The translations under genes and the position numbers were made by a program. The notes under the pieces were generated by a model, which searched no databases, was not told the origin of the DNA, and saw only the letters and a program-made list of their open reading frames with translations. DNA of 64,000 bases. Source: Verrucosispora sioxanthis (GTDB taxonomy: Bacteria; Actinomycetota; Actinomycetes; Mycobacteriales; Micromonosporaceae). The stretch is from the NCBI RefSeq assembly GCF_010560025.1, contig NZ_SAIY01000001.1:744001-808000 (forward strand), written 5' to 3'. Positions 20,311 to 30,800 of this stretch are shown here, in pieces (the stretch's first letter is position 1; each line of letters starts with the position of its first letter).

Positions 20311-20369
20311 ACCGGCCCGGCGGACCCACCCGGGCGTAGTCGAATTCACGTCCGCGCCGGTTGCGGTCC

Positions 20370-20388
20370 GCATACCAGGTATGCATAC
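20370..20388 (+). promoter_or_regulatory. Overlapping palindromes, likely PadR operator
   Basis: GCATACCAGGTATGC (20370-20384) is a perfect 7-1-7 inverted repeat. It overlaps GTATGCATAC (20379-20388), a perfect 10-bp palindrome. Both lie 8-27 bases before the PadR start, where an autoregulatory operator and -10 region would be expected. Confidence 0.6.
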
Positions 20389-20396
20389 TCCGGTCC

Positions 20397-20978
20397 ATGT
20401 CCATCCGCCACGGCCTGCTCGCGCTGCTCGAACGCGGGCAGATGTACGGCTACCAGCTCCGGGCCGCCTTCGAGGAGTCGACCGGCGCCACCTGGCCGCT
20501 GAACATCGGGCAGGTCTACACGACCCTGTCCCGGCTGGAGCGGGACGGGTTGGTCAGGTCGCTGCCGGAGAGCGAAGCCGGCCAACGGCCGTACGAGATC
20601 ACCGACGCCGGGCGGGCGGACCTGGCCCTGTGGTTCGCCACCCCGATCAGCCGCAGCGACCGCCCGCGCGACGAGTTGGCGATCAAGCTGGCGCTGGCGT
20701 TGACCACCCCCGGGGTGGACGTCCGCGCGGTGGTCCAGACCCAGCGGACCGCCACCATGCGCACGTTGCAGGAGTTGACCAGGCTGAAGTACGCCAGCGA
20801 CCGGCCGGAGGATCTGCCGTGGCGGCTGGTGCTGGACGCCATGGTGTTCCAGGCCGAGGCCGAGGTGCGCTGGCTCGACCACTGTGAGAGCAGTCTGGTA
20901 CGGCACCGCCCCCCGGCCGCCGGCCCAGCGCCCCTCTCCGAGGCGGTGGGCCACAGTGGTGAGGAGGCACGACGGTGA
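20397..20978 (+). CDS. PadR family transcriptional regulator
   Basis: A winged-helix regulator: SIRHGLLALLERGQMYGYQL is the PadR recognition region and VYTTLSRLERDGLVR the wing-side helix. The C-terminal half is the Vir_act_alpha_C helical dimer domain, containing QTQRTATMRTLQEL. PadR proteins of this type usually repress a neighbouring exporter and are released by its substrate. The TGA overlaps the GTG of the ABC ATPase gene (GTGA), so the two are co-expressed. The start at 20397 lies 9 bases from the operator palindromes. Confidence 0.9.
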   Translation: MSIRHGLLALLERGQMYGYQLRAAFEESTGATWPLNIGQVYTTLSRLERDGLVRSLPESEAGQRPYEITDAGRADLALWFATPISRSDRPRDELAIKLALALTTPGVDVRAVVQTQRTATMRTLQELTRLKYASDRPEDLPWRLVLDAMVFQAEAEVRWLDHCESSLVRHRPPAAGPAPLSEAVGHSGEEARR

Positions 20979-21931
20979 CCACTGGCGGCGGACGGATGCC
21001 GGCCGCACCCGACCCGCGAGCCGCGTCCGACGCCGCCGCGACCGCCGACCCGGCCGTCCCCGGCCCGGCCGGCGACACCGTACTCGACCTGCGTGACGTG
21101 CATCGCACGCACGGCAGCGGCCCGGCGGCGGTATGCACGCCCTGCGCGGGGTGAGCCTGGCCGTGCGCCCCGGCGAACTGGTCGCCGTGATGGGCCCCTC
21201 CGGCTCCGGCAAGTCCACCCTGCTCACCCTGGCCGGCGGGCTGGACAGCCCGACCGCGGGTGAGGTGCACGTCGAGGGGCAGCCGCTGCACGCCCTCGAC
21301 CGGCGCGGGCTGGCCCGGCTGCGCCGCCGGCGCATCGGATACATCTTCCAGAACCTGAACCTGATCGGCAGCCTGACCGCCGTGGAGAACGTCGCCCTCC
21401 CCCTCGAACTGGACGGCACCGGGGTACGAGCGGCCCGCCGGCTGGCCCTCGACGCACTGACCGAGGTGGGGCTGTCGGAGCTGGGTGACCGGTTCCCGGA
21501 CCAGCTCTCCGGTGGCCAGCAGCAACGCGTCGCCATCGCCCGGGCGTTGGTCGGGCAGCGGCGACTGGTGCTGGCCGACGAGCCGACCGGGGCGTTGGAC
21601 TCGCAGACCGGGGAGGCGGTGCTGCGGCTGCTGCGCCGCCGGGTCGACGCCGGGGCCGCCGGAGTGCTGGTCACCCACGAGGCGCGCCATGCCGCCTGGG
21701 CCGACCGGGTGGTCTTCCTGCGCGACGGCGTGACGGTCGACTCTCCGACCGCCCCGCTGGCCGGCGTGGAGGCCCTGCTCAGCGGCAGCGGCTCGGTGAG
21801 CGGTCGACCGTCCGGACCGACCGGCGGCGGGCGGCTGGCCGAGGCGCTCGGCTCGTGGCGGCCGCGCTGCGGATCGCCCGACGGGGAGGCGAGGCGGGCG
21901 CGCGGGCGCACCACCCTGGTACTGGCGATGA
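20975..21931 (+). CDS. ABC transporter ATP-binding protein (LolD/MacB type), frame break near N-terminus
   Basis: The energy subunit of an FtsX-type exporter. Translation should begin at GTG 20975, coupled to the PadR stop, but that frame ends at 21154. The conserved part (HALRGVSLAVRPGELVAVMG) runs from ATG 21133 in another frame; 2 extra bases near 21130 explain the shift. The ATPase core is complete: Walker A GPSGSGKST, Q-loop YIFQNLNL, signature LSGGQQQRVAIARAL, Walker B LVLADEPTGALD and switch His in LVTHEARH. The frame then runs without a stop into the permease, so the 3' end near 21931 is an estimate. Confidence 0.8.
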
Positions 21932-24515
21932 TCGTCCTGCCGGTGCTGGCGTTGAGCTTCGTCGCGGTCAGCGTCGACATGGCTCGGCTGACCCCGAGCG
22001 AGGAACTGGAACGTCGGCTCGGCAACGCCGACGCGGAACTCCGGGTGGTGGGACGCGGCCCGGTCGAGCAGAACTCCGACGGCAGCGGCTGGACCTCCGG
22101 AGACGCGGACAAGCCCCCCACCGCACCGGTCACCGCAGCATTTTTCGCCGCGCTGCTGCCCGAGGGCAGCCGGGTGCTGCCGGTACGTCGCTGGGTGCCG
22201 TTCAGTGCCTGGCGGGGCGACCGGATCCGGGACGACGTCGCCGCCACCGTGATCGACCTGACCGACCCCCTCGGGCGCGGCCTGGCCCGGGTCCACCGAG
22301 GCCGGGTACCGGCCGCCGCCGACGAGATCGCGGTGAACCTGGCAGCCCGACGCAGCCTCGGCGTCGACGTCGGGGACCGGGTCGTGGCCGCGGACGGCAG
22401 CCGCACCTGGACGGTCGTCGGCGTGGCCGAACTCCCCGAGCAACTGACCCCGATGGTCCTCCTGCACCCCGCCGGGGCGCCGGTGGAGACCGACCCCGAC
22501 GAGGTCTTCCTGGCCGACCTGTCCGGCCCGCTCACCGACGACGTCTTCCGGCACCTCAACCGCAACGGTGTCGTGGTGGCCGCCCGGGTACCCGCGCCGC
22601 CCGGGAAGCTGCCCCAGCACGTCGACTCGCCCACGGGCCGGATGAGCCTGGAGGAGGTCAGTACCGGCGTGCTGATCGGCGGGCTCGGTCTGCTCGAGGT
22701 GGTGCTCCTGGTCGGGCCCGCGTTCGCCGTCGGGGTGCGCCGTCGGCGACGGGAACTGGCTCTGGTGGCGGTGGCCGGTGGCGACGCGGTGCAGCTGCGC
22801 CGGGTGGTGCTCGCCGACGGCGTGGTGCTGGGCGGAGTCGGCGCCGTGACCGGGATCGCGCTCGGCGTGGCCGCCGCCTTCGCCGGCCGACCCCTGGTCG
22901 AGCAGTTCATCTTCTCGCAGCGGTTCGGCGGTTACCGTGTCTGGCCCGCCGCCCTGGTCGTGATCGCCCTGGTCGCGGTGCTGGCCGGGGTGCTGGCCGC
23001 GCTGGCACCGGCGTGGACGGCCGCCCGGCAGGACGTGGTGGCTGGGCTCGCGGCCGGCGCACCGCGCCCGTGCACCGACGTCGGTGGCTGGCCATCGGCA
23101 CGCGCGGCACGCCGGCGGGACCGTCGTGGCCGCGATCGGCGCTGTGGTCACCTCGCAGCCGGTCATCCTCGCCGGGCTGGTGCTGGGCGAACTGGGGCTG
23201 GTGTTCGCCACCCCGACGCTCGTCGGACTGCTGGCCCGGCTCGGTCGGTTCCTCCCGCTGGCACCCCGGATCGCGGTACGCGACGCGAGCCGCAACCGTG
23301 CGTCGGCCGCGCCGGCCATCTCCGCCGTGATGGCCGCGGTCGCCGGCAGTGTCGCCCTCGGTCTCTTCCTGGCCAGCGACGACGCGCGCAACGAGCAGCA
23401 GAACCGGGCGTTGCTGCCGGAGCACACCGTGCTGGTCACCACCGGCGGCGATCCCGCGACGGACCGCCCGCCCACCCGCGACGAGATCAGCGGCCCGGCG
23501 CGGCGGCTGCTCGGTGCCGACACGATCGCTCCGCTGGTGGCGGCCGGCTGCTCGCCGGACTTCTACGCCCGCACCATCACCGCGACCATGCCTCCCGAGC
23601 GGGTCTGCCCCTGGCAGCCGTACGAGCCGCTCAGCGCGGCCGACCAGCTGCTGGCCCGCGCCGACCCACGCTGCCAGCACGACGACGAACCGCACGGCCC
23701 GTACCTGCGGGTCGCCGTGGACGACGGCACCACGCTGCGGCTGCTGACCGGGGTCGCACCGGCCGACGTCGCGGCCGCCACCGCCACGTTGCGCGCGGGC
23801 GGCGCGGTGATCACCGACGCCCGCTTCTCCACGACGACCGTCTGGATCTCCGGGTCGAACACGGGGACGAGACCCGGCCCGCGGACACCGCCACCGTGCC
23901 CGGACAGCGCTGCACACCGGGCTCGGTGAGCACTGGCTGCTGCTCTCGCCCGCCGCCGCCGACCGGCTCGGGCTGGCGACCTGGCAGGTCGGCTGGGCGT
24001 TGGACGCCCGGCGGCCACCGGACCAGCAGCGACAGGACGACCTCGCCGGCGCACTTCGCCCGCTCGGTGCCGCCGGGGTCGCGGTGGAGCGGAACCGGGA
24101 CTACGACGACACGCGCCCGCTGCTGCTGTTGCTGGCGGCGGTCTCCGCGGTGGTCACCGTCGGCGCCGCCGGCATCGCCACCGGTCTGGCCGCCGCCGAG
24201 GGACGGGCCGACCTGTCCACCCTCGCCGCGGTGGGTGCGGGGCCGGGTGTACGCCGCCTGCTCTCGCTCTGCCAGGCCGGCGTGATCGCGGTGCTCGGCT
24301 CGGCGCTGGGCATCGTCGCCGGACTCGCCTCAGCCCTGATCGTGCTGGCCTTCACCAACCAGCGGTACGCCGACAGATGGCCGATCGAACCGCCCTATCC
24401 ACTGGTGATGCCCTGGTTGACCCTGGGCGTGCTGGTGGTGGTGCCACTGGTGGCGATGCTCGGCGCGGCGCTGCTCACCCGGTCCCGGCTACCGGTGGAA
24501 CGCCGTCTGGACTGA
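21855..24515 (+). pseudogene. FtsX-like ABC permease, broken by several frame shifts
   Basis: The likely start is GTG 21855 (AAALRIARRG). Family-like protein then continues in shifted frames: TTLVLAMIVLPVLALSFVAV; an extracellular domain; SLEEVSTGVLIGGLGLLEVV; a second half with LAGLVLGELGLVFATPTLVG; and final helices to 24515 (VVPLVAMLGAALLTRS). Breaks are needed near 21890, 23065, 23110, 23862 and 23905. Intact, it would be a roughly 880-residue, 10-helix permease working with the upstream ATPase. Whether this is real decay or sequence error cannot be settled here. Confidence 0.75.
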
Positions 24516-24537
24516 CCCGTACCTGACACCGCAGACT

Positions 24538-25020
24538 GTGCGGATGTCCGTGCTGGGAAGCCTCACCCGCCGGGTCGGTCGGTACCGCTGGTTCGGTGCC
24601 ACCGTCCGGCTGCTGGTGCCCGTCGACCGGGCCGTCGGGCGACTGACCCGGGGCCGGGTGGTCGCCCTCGGGCTCGTACCGTCGTTGGTGATCACCACGA
24701 CCGGTCGCCGGTCTGGTCGGCCACGCAGCAACCCGCTGCTCTACGTGCCCGACGGCGACGCCTACGTGGTGGTCGGATCGAACTGGGGCCAGACCCACCA
24801 GCCGGCGTGGTCGCTGAACCTGCTCGCCGAACCGAGGGCCGAGGTGGACGTCAAGGGTCGCCGGATCCCGGTACGCGCCGAGGTGGCCACCGGCGCCGAA
24901 CGCGACCGGCTGTGGCGGCTGCTGGTCGACCAGTGGCCGGCGTACGAGACGTACGTGGCGCGGGCCGGTGGCCGCCAGATCCGGATCTTCCGGCTGGTGC
25001 CCGACGACCGCCTCACCTGA
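24538..25020 (+). CDS. F420-type nitroreductase family protein (Ddn-like)
   Basis: A 160-residue split-barrel protein of the deazaflavin-dependent nitroreductase family, which uses reduced cofactor F420 and is largely restricted to actinomycetes. The family core is visible as LVITTTGRRSGRPRSNPLLY, VVVGSNWGQTHQPAWSLNL and the C-terminal Y-rich segment WPAYETYVARAGGRQIRIF. Natural substrates of most members are quinone-like or unknown. The start may be GTG 24538 or ATG 24544; neither has a strong ribosome site. Confidence 0.85.
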   Translation: MRMSVLGSLTRRVGRYRWFGATVRLLVPVDRAVGRLTRGRVVALGLVPSLVITTTGRRSGRPRSNPLLYVPDGDAYVVVGSNWGQTHQPAWSLNLLAEPRAEVDVKGRRIPVRAEVATGAERDRLWRLLVDQWPAYETYVARAGGRQIRIFRLVPDDRLT

Positions 25021-25107
25021 TCCCGGTCGCGGCTCGACCGGGGGCACCGACACAGGCGTTAGGGTGTGCGGTGACCGACAGGTCGCTGTGGGTGGCGCGA
25101 ACGCGGG

Positions 25108-25836
25108 GTGGTCGGCGTGGACGGTGTCCAGGAACACCGGGACGATCCCCGGTGGGACGTGGCCGAGCGGGTCGCCGCGGCCGTCCGGCGGCGTTTCCCG
25201 GCCGATGTGCTCGCGGTCGCGGTCCACGGTCCGCTGGCGCACGGCGACGACGACGGCGGTGGCGACGGTGAGGTGGGGCTGCTGGTGGCCACCTACCGGC
25301 CCGGCACCGGGCCGCCGCCGGCGACCCGCCGGGTGGACGGCGTGCTCGTCGACCTGACCGTCGTCGCCGCCGAGGAGCGGCTGCGCCAGGCCCGACAGCT
25401 GACCAGCCGGTGGCCACTGACCGCCGACCGGTACGTGACCACCCGGGCCCTGCACGACCCGACCGGATGGCTGGCCACGCTGCGCGACGAGCACCTCGGC
25501 CGGCTGGCCCGGGCCCGCCCGGCCGAGTTCACCTCGGCCGCCCGCCGGGCCTGGTACCGGGGCAGCGCCGCGCATGCCCGGGCGGCCCGGCTGGCCGAGT
25601 GGTACGAGACCGACCAGGCCCTGCTGATGCTCGGCGAGGCCCGGCTCGGTGCCGCCACGGTCAGCGGGCTGCTCAGCCGCACCTACTTCCGGGATGCGGG
25701 CGACGCGATACGGCGAACCGGGCTGGCCGGGGCGGACATGACCGAGGTGGGTGCCGTGCTGGCCCGCCAGTCGGCGGAGCTCACCGCCCGCGGCCGTCCG
25801 GTCGACGGCACCATCGACGACCTGCTCGACGGCTGA
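25108..25836 (+). CDS. Nucleotidyltransferase-like protein of unknown function
   Basis: A 242-residue protein. The N-terminal region (VLAVAVHGPLAHGDDDGG) resembles the glycine/serine helix of nucleotidyltransferase folds, followed by hydrophobic strands. The C-terminal half is helical (HARAARLAEWYETDQALLML), as in KNTase C-terminal-like or HEPN-like domains. No catalytic Asp pair is certain. A TAGGGT promoter at 25060 sits 5 bases from a GTG at 25071 in another frame, so the true N-terminus may be longer, with one extra G in the run near 25106. Confidence 0.6.
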   Translation: MVGVDGVQEHRDDPRWDVAERVAAAVRRRFPADVLAVAVHGPLAHGDDDGGGDGEVGLLVATYRPGTGPPPATRRVDGVLVDLTVVAAEERLRQARQLTSRWPLTADRYVTTRALHDPTGWLATLRDEHLGRLARARPAEFTSAARRAWYRGSAAHARAARLAEWYETDQALLMLGEARLGAATVSGLLSRTYFRDAGDAIRRTGLAGADMTEVGAVLARQSAELTARGRPVDGTIDDLLDG

Positions 25837-25837
25837 C

Positions 25838-26554
25838 TCAGCCGAGCCCGCCCTGGACCCCGATCAGCGCACCGATCAGGTACGTTGCCACCGCGGCGGC
25901 GGCGCCGAGCAGCAGTTGGCGCAGCCCGCCGGACCACCACCGGCGGTTGGTGAACCGGGAGACGATCGCACCGGCGACGAAGAGCCCGAGCCCGCCGACC
26001 GCCAGGGCGAGCGCCAGGCTGGTCGCGCCGAACAGGTACGGCAGCAGTGGCACCAGGGCGCCGACGGAGAAGCAGAGGAACGACGAGAGCGCCGCCGCCC
26101 ACGGGTTCGGTTGTTCGTCCGGGTTGACGCCCAACTCCTCCTGCACGTGCATCCGCAGCGCCTGCTCCGGGTGGCGGCGTACCGCCTCGGCGACCTGGAT
26201 CGCGAGGTGCTCGGGCAGCCCCCGGGCGACCCACATGTCGGCAAGCTCGCGGGCCTCGGCCTCCGGGTGACGCTCCAGCTCCCGGCGTTCCTTGGCCACC
26301 TCCGCGGCGATCTGCTCGTTGGCGGACCGCACGCTCGTGTATTCACCGAGCGCCATCGAGATGGCACCGGCGACCAGGCCGGCGGTGCCGGTGAGCACGA
26401 TGGTGCGGGGCGAGACCCCGCCGCCGCCGACGCCGGCGATCAGGGCGATGTTGGTGACCAGGCCGTCCATCGCCCCGAACACGGCCGGGCGCAGCCAGCC
26501 GCCGGACACGTCGGCGTGGTGGTGCTCGCGCAGTGCGGCCGGGGTCTCGGTCAC
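25838..26554 (-). CDS. VIT1/CCC1-family metal ion transporter
   Basis: A 238-residue protein with five predicted helices, in the family of iron/manganese transporters related to plant VIT1. The first helix region reads [18 protein letters not shown] and the second [19 protein letters not shown], which is the diagnostic pattern. A charged cytoplasmic metal-binding region ([16 protein letters not shown]) follows, then three helices. The GTG at 26554 overlaps the map stop (GTGA), so it is translationally coupled to map; the frame is open upstream but antisense-like. Confidence 0.87.
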   Translation of the reverse strand: MTETPAALREHHHADVSGGWLRPAVFGAMDGLVTNIALIAGVGGGGVSPRTIVLTGTAGLVAGAISMALGEYTSVRSANEQIAAEVAKERRELERHPEAEARELADMWVARGLPEHLAIQVAEAVRRHPEQALRMHVQEELGVNPDEQPNPWAAALSSFLCFSVGALVPLLPYLFGATSLALALAVGGLGLFVAGAIVSRFTNRRWWSGGLRQLLLGAAAAVATYLIGALIGVQGGLG

Positions 26555-27408
26555 GGCAGCGTCAGGATCTCGTGGCCGTCCTCGGTCACCAGCACGGTGT
26601 GCTCGAACTGGGCGGTCCACTTCCGGTCCTTGGTGACCACCGTCCAGCCGTCGTCCCACAGGTCGTACTGGTAGGTGCCGAGAGTGATCATCGGCTCGAT
26701 GGTGAAGGTCATTCCGGGCTCCATCACGTCGGTGGGGCGCGGGCTGTCGTAGTGCGGCACGTAGAGCCCGCTGTGGAAGGACTCGCCGATGCCGTGGCCG
26801 GTGAAGTCACGGACCACGCCGTAGCCGAAGCGCTTCGCGTACGACTCGATGACCCGGCCGATCACGTTGATCTGTCGCCCTGGGGCGACGGATCGGATCC
26901 CCCGCATCATCGCCTCGTGGGTCCGCTCGACGAGCAACCGGTTCTCCTCGGCCACCTCACCGACGCAGAACGTCGCGTCGGTGTCGCCGTGCACGCCCCC
27001 GATGTACGCGGTGACGTCGACGTTGATGATGTCGCCGTCGACGAGCACGGTCGAGTCGGGGATGCCGTGACAGATCACCTCGTTCAGGCTGGTGCAGCAG
27101 GACTTCGGGAAGCCCCGGTAGCCCAGGGTCGACGGGTAGGCGCCGTGGTCGACGAGGAAGTCGTGCACCACCCGGTCGATCTCGTCGGTGGTCACGCCGG
27201 GCTTGCAGTGCTCCCCCGCCAGCTGCACCGCCTGGGCGGCGATCCGCCCGGCCAGACGCATCTTCTCGATGGTCTCCGGGGTCTGCACGTGCGATCCCTG
27301 CCAGGGCTGAGGGGCCTTCTTGCCGACGTATTCCGGGCGGGCGATGTGGGCGGGCACCGGCCGCCACGGGGAGAGCGTGCCGGGGGTCAGCGGCGCACGG
27401 ACGGTCAT
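26551..27408 (-). CDS. map: Type I methionine aminopeptidase
   Basis: Removes the initiator methionine from nascent proteins. The metal ligands are visible as [18 protein letters not shown] (two Asp), GHGIGESFH (His), TIEPMI (Glu) and [12 protein letters not shown] (Glu). At 285 residues it has the 40-residue N-terminal extension with a Pro-rich SH3-binding-like segment known from the mycobacterial type 1c enzyme. It is followed by a coupled VIT1-family gene. Confidence 0.95.
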   Translation of the reverse strand: MTVRAPLTPGTLSPWRPVPAHIARPEYVGKKAPQPWQGSHVQTPETIEKMRLAGRIAAQAVQLAGEHCKPGVTTDEIDRVVHDFLVDHGAYPSTLGYRGFPKSCCTSLNEVICHGIPDSTVLVDGDIINVDVTAYIGGVHGDTDATFCVGEVAEENRLLVERTHEAMMRGIRSVAPGRQINVIGRVIESYAKRFGYGVVRDFTGHGIGESFHSGLYVPHYDSPRPTDVMEPGMTFTIEPMITLGTYQYDLWDDGWTVVTKDRKWTAQFEHTVLVTEDGHEILTLP

Positions 27409-27502
27409 GACGCAAGCCTATCGCCGCCCGCGTAGTGACCCCCGCCACCGGTCCTCGCGAGCGGTTGTTGCCCTACCACAAGCACTGTGTCAAGGTGTCT
27501 GC

Positions 27503-27817
27503 GTGGATCAAGGGGGCGCACCTCCCGTCTTCTCCGCCAACGCGGAGACCGATGGTGATCACCTGAGCGTGGTGGTCACCGGCGAGGTCGACATGGCGAC
27601 CGCCGACACCATGCTCGAGACCGTGCTGCGCGAGCCGGCCGGCCGGGTGACTCTCGACCTGCGGGCGGTCACCTTCTTCGACTCGGCGGCGATTCACGCG
27701 GTGGTCCGGCTGGCCGGCCACTATCCGGACGCGTTGACGGTCCTGCCGTCCCGGCAGGTCAGCCGGGTGCTGGAGATCGCCGGTCTGGCAAGTCAACCCT
27801 GGTTGCATCCGGCCTGA
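27503..27817 (+). CDS. STAS-domain anti-sigma factor antagonist
   Basis: A 104-residue single STAS domain like SpoIIAA/RsbV. The phosphorylatable serine lies in VTFFDSAAIHAVVRLAG, matching the DS(S/A) motif. Such proteins bind anti-sigma kinases when unphosphorylated. The start is GTG 27503 behind AAGGTG. It faces the large hybrid protein tail to tail across a shared hairpin; that protein carries both a PP2C phosphatase and an anti-sigma-type kinase domain, so the STAS protein is an obvious candidate partner. Confidence 0.88.
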   Translation: MDQGGAPPVFSANAETDGDHLSVVVTGEVDMATADTMLETVLREPAGRVTLDLRAVTFFDSAAIHAVVRLAGHYPDALTVLPSRQVSRVLEIAGLASQPWLHPA

Positions 27818-27845
27818 CCGCGACCACCGCTGGCCGCGCGGTCAG
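27814..27845. terminator. Bidirectional hairpin spanning both stop codons
   Basis: CTGACCGCG (27814-27822) pairs perfectly with CGCGGTCAG (27837-27845). The stem contains the stop codons of the STAS gene on the plus strand and of the hybrid signalling gene on the minus strand, so one element can end both transcripts. Confidence 0.6.
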
Positions 27846-30800
27846 CCGGTCAGCACGCGGCGCAGGGTGAGCCGGGTCCCGTCGGGGGTGTGCTCGACCG
27901 AGAGATCCCCGAGTGCCCGGATCAGCGACAGTCCGCGACCCCGGAAACCCGAGCCGGTCGACTCCCGCCACTGCCCGCTGTCCGACACCGTCGCCACCAC
28001 CGTGCGGTCCTCGATCCGCACCTCGATCTCGACCACCGGCTCCACCGGGTCGACCGGGTGCTCGATGGCGTTCGCCGCCGCCTCGGAAACCGCCACGGTC
28101 AGGTCGAACAGGTCCGTCTCGCCCACCCGGTGCGCGACGAGAAAGTCCTCCAGCCGCTTGCGTAGCACGCTCAGCCGGGTCGGGTCGGCGGGCAGCCGCA
28201 GCGCGAACCGGTTGAGTTCGACCGCCTCCAGGGCCAGTACCGCGACGTCGTCCCGGCGGGGCCGGCCGGCGACCCGCGCCACCACCGCGTCGATCAGGTC
28301 GGCCACGTGTTCGCCGGAGCGGGCCGCGTCGGCGCGCAACAGGGCCAACGAGTCGTCGATGCCCATCTGCCGGTCCTCGATCAGGCCGTCGGTGTAGAGC
28401 AGCAGCCGGTCACCGGCCCGCAGCTCGCCGGAGACGGTCTCGTACTCGGTGCCCGCGATGGCACCGACCGGCGGCCCGAGCGCCCGCCCGTGCAGGAACG
28501 CGACGTCGTCGCCCCGGATCACCAGGGGCGACGGGTGCCCCGCGCTGGCATAGCGCAGTCGACCCGTCCGGGGGCTGAACCACAGGCAGAAGACCGTCGC
28601 GAACGAACGTGACTCGGTCGAGCCCACCAGCCGGTTCAGCCGGGTCAACGACTCGCCGGGATCGAAACCCTCGAGCACGTACGCGCGCAGCGCGTTGCGC
28701 AGCTGGCCCATGGCCGCCGCCGCCGGCACCCCCTTGCCGACCACGTCACCGATGATCAGCATGAGTTCGTCGTCGTCCCGGGCCACCACGTCGTACCAGT
28801 CGCCACCCACCTCGACGTCCGCGCTGCCCGGCAGGTAGCGGCTGGCCACCACAGCCCCGGGCAACTGGGGCAGGGTACGGGGCAGGAAGCTGTGCTGAAG
28901 GGTGGTGGCGATGCGGTGCTCGGCCTCGTAGAGCTGAGCGTTCTCCATGCGTACCCCCACCAGGCGGGCGAGCTGGGTCAACGCGGCCTCGTCGGCGTCG
29001 GTGCTCTCCGCGGTCGGATGCCACACCCGCAGCTCACCGAGCGGCTGGTTGGCCACCCCGGTCAGCGGCAGGACGAACGACGGCTCGGCGCTGCTGGGCC
29101 CGCCGGCGTCGGCCTCGAAGCGCGTGCCACCGGCGGAAACCACCACCCGGACGGCCTCGGCGAGACTCAACGCGTGACGGGCGGCGATCTGGAGCACGTC
29201 GGCGGTGGAACGGGCGGTGTTGACCGCGACCGCCGCGTCCGCGAGCGCACGCAGCCGGCGGATGATCTGGTTACGTAGCTGGCCGAGGGCCATGTTCGCC
29301 CGGACCCGGGCGATCAGCTCCTGCCCGGAGAACGGTTTGGTGAGGTAGTCGTCGGCACCCACCGACAACCCGGCCACCTCCTCGGCCGAACCGGCGCGGG
29401 CGGAGAGCAGCACGATCGGCACGTACCGGGTACGCGGATCCGCGCGCAGGGCGGCGACCAGCCCGAAGCCGTCCAGTCGCGGCATCATCACGTCGGTCAG
29501 CACCAGGTCGAAGGCGCTCTCGGTGGCACGCCGCAGCGCCTCCACCCCGTCGGCGGCGGTACTCACCTCCCAGGTGGGCACGAGCAACCGGGTGACGTGT
29601 TCGCGCAGATCGGGATTGTCGTCGACGACCAGCACCCGACCGGCGGGCACGGCGGCGAGGGGCCGGGGTGCCCGCTGCGTCGAGGCGTCGGCGTCCGGCA
29701 CGGTGGAGGCGTCGGTCGGCACCGGGCGGGACCCGGCCGCGACGGCATCGGCGGTCCAGTGCACGGTCTCGGCGACGAAGAGCGGGGCCTGCCGTGGCTC
29801 GCGAACGGCCTGCTCGGCGTGCTCGGCATCGGCCACCCGGTCGGTCTGCAGATGCCCGGCACCGAACGGGACGGTCACCAGGAAGGTACTGCCGACGTCG
29901 ACCTGGCTCGTGACGCTGACCCGGCCGCCGTGCATCTCGACAAGTTCGCGCACCAGGGCCAGGCCGATCCCGGTGCCCTCGTGGCTGCGGGAGCGCACTC
30001 CCGGCACCCGGTGGAACCGCTCGAACACGTGCGGCAGTTCCCGCGCATCGATACCCACCCCGGTGTCGGAGACCTCCAACTGCGCCGCACCGTCGACCGC
30101 ACGGACCCGGATGCTGATCTCACCCTCGAAGGTGAACTTCAGGGCGTTGGAGACCAGATTGAGGACGATCTTCTCCCACATGTCCGGATCGACGAAGACC
30201 GGCTCCGCCAGCGGCGGGCAGTCCACGACCAGCCGCAGGCCGGCCCGTTCGGTGGCAGACCGGAACGTGCTGGCCACCCGGGAGGTGTAGTCGGCCAGGT
30301 CGGTCGGCTCGTAGTGCGCCACCAGCCGCCCGGACTCCAGCCGCGAGAAGTCGAGCACCGTGTTGACCAGCTTCAGCAGCCGCAACGCGTTGCGGTGCAT
30401 CACGGTCAGCCGCTGGTTGTGTTCCTCGCTGAGCCCCGGGTCCGCGAGCAGGTCCTCCAACGGGCCCAGCACCAGGGTCAACGGGGTGCGGAACTCGTGA
30501 CTCACGTTGGCGAAGAAGTTGGTCTTGGCGAGGTCCAGGGCGGCCAGCTCGGCGGCGCGGGCCCGTTCCTGCTCGTACGCCCGCTGCTTGCCGACCGCCC
30601 GGGAGATCTGCGCGGCGACCAGTTCAAGGAACGTGCGGTAGTCCTCGGTGAGCGGCAGGCGCCGGGTCACTCCCAGCACCAGCACCCCGGCCGGGTCGTT
30701 GGTCGCGCTGATCGGCAGCACCACCGCCTCGTCGGCGGCCTCGGGCGGGACCCGGCCGAGCAGCTCGGCGGTGGCCACCGCCGCTTCGACGCCGACCCCG

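Noticed and set aside
20346..22910. 854-codon open frame on the minus strand
   Set aside because: Antisense to the PadR and ABC genes, Ser/Arg/Pro-rich composition, no motifs.
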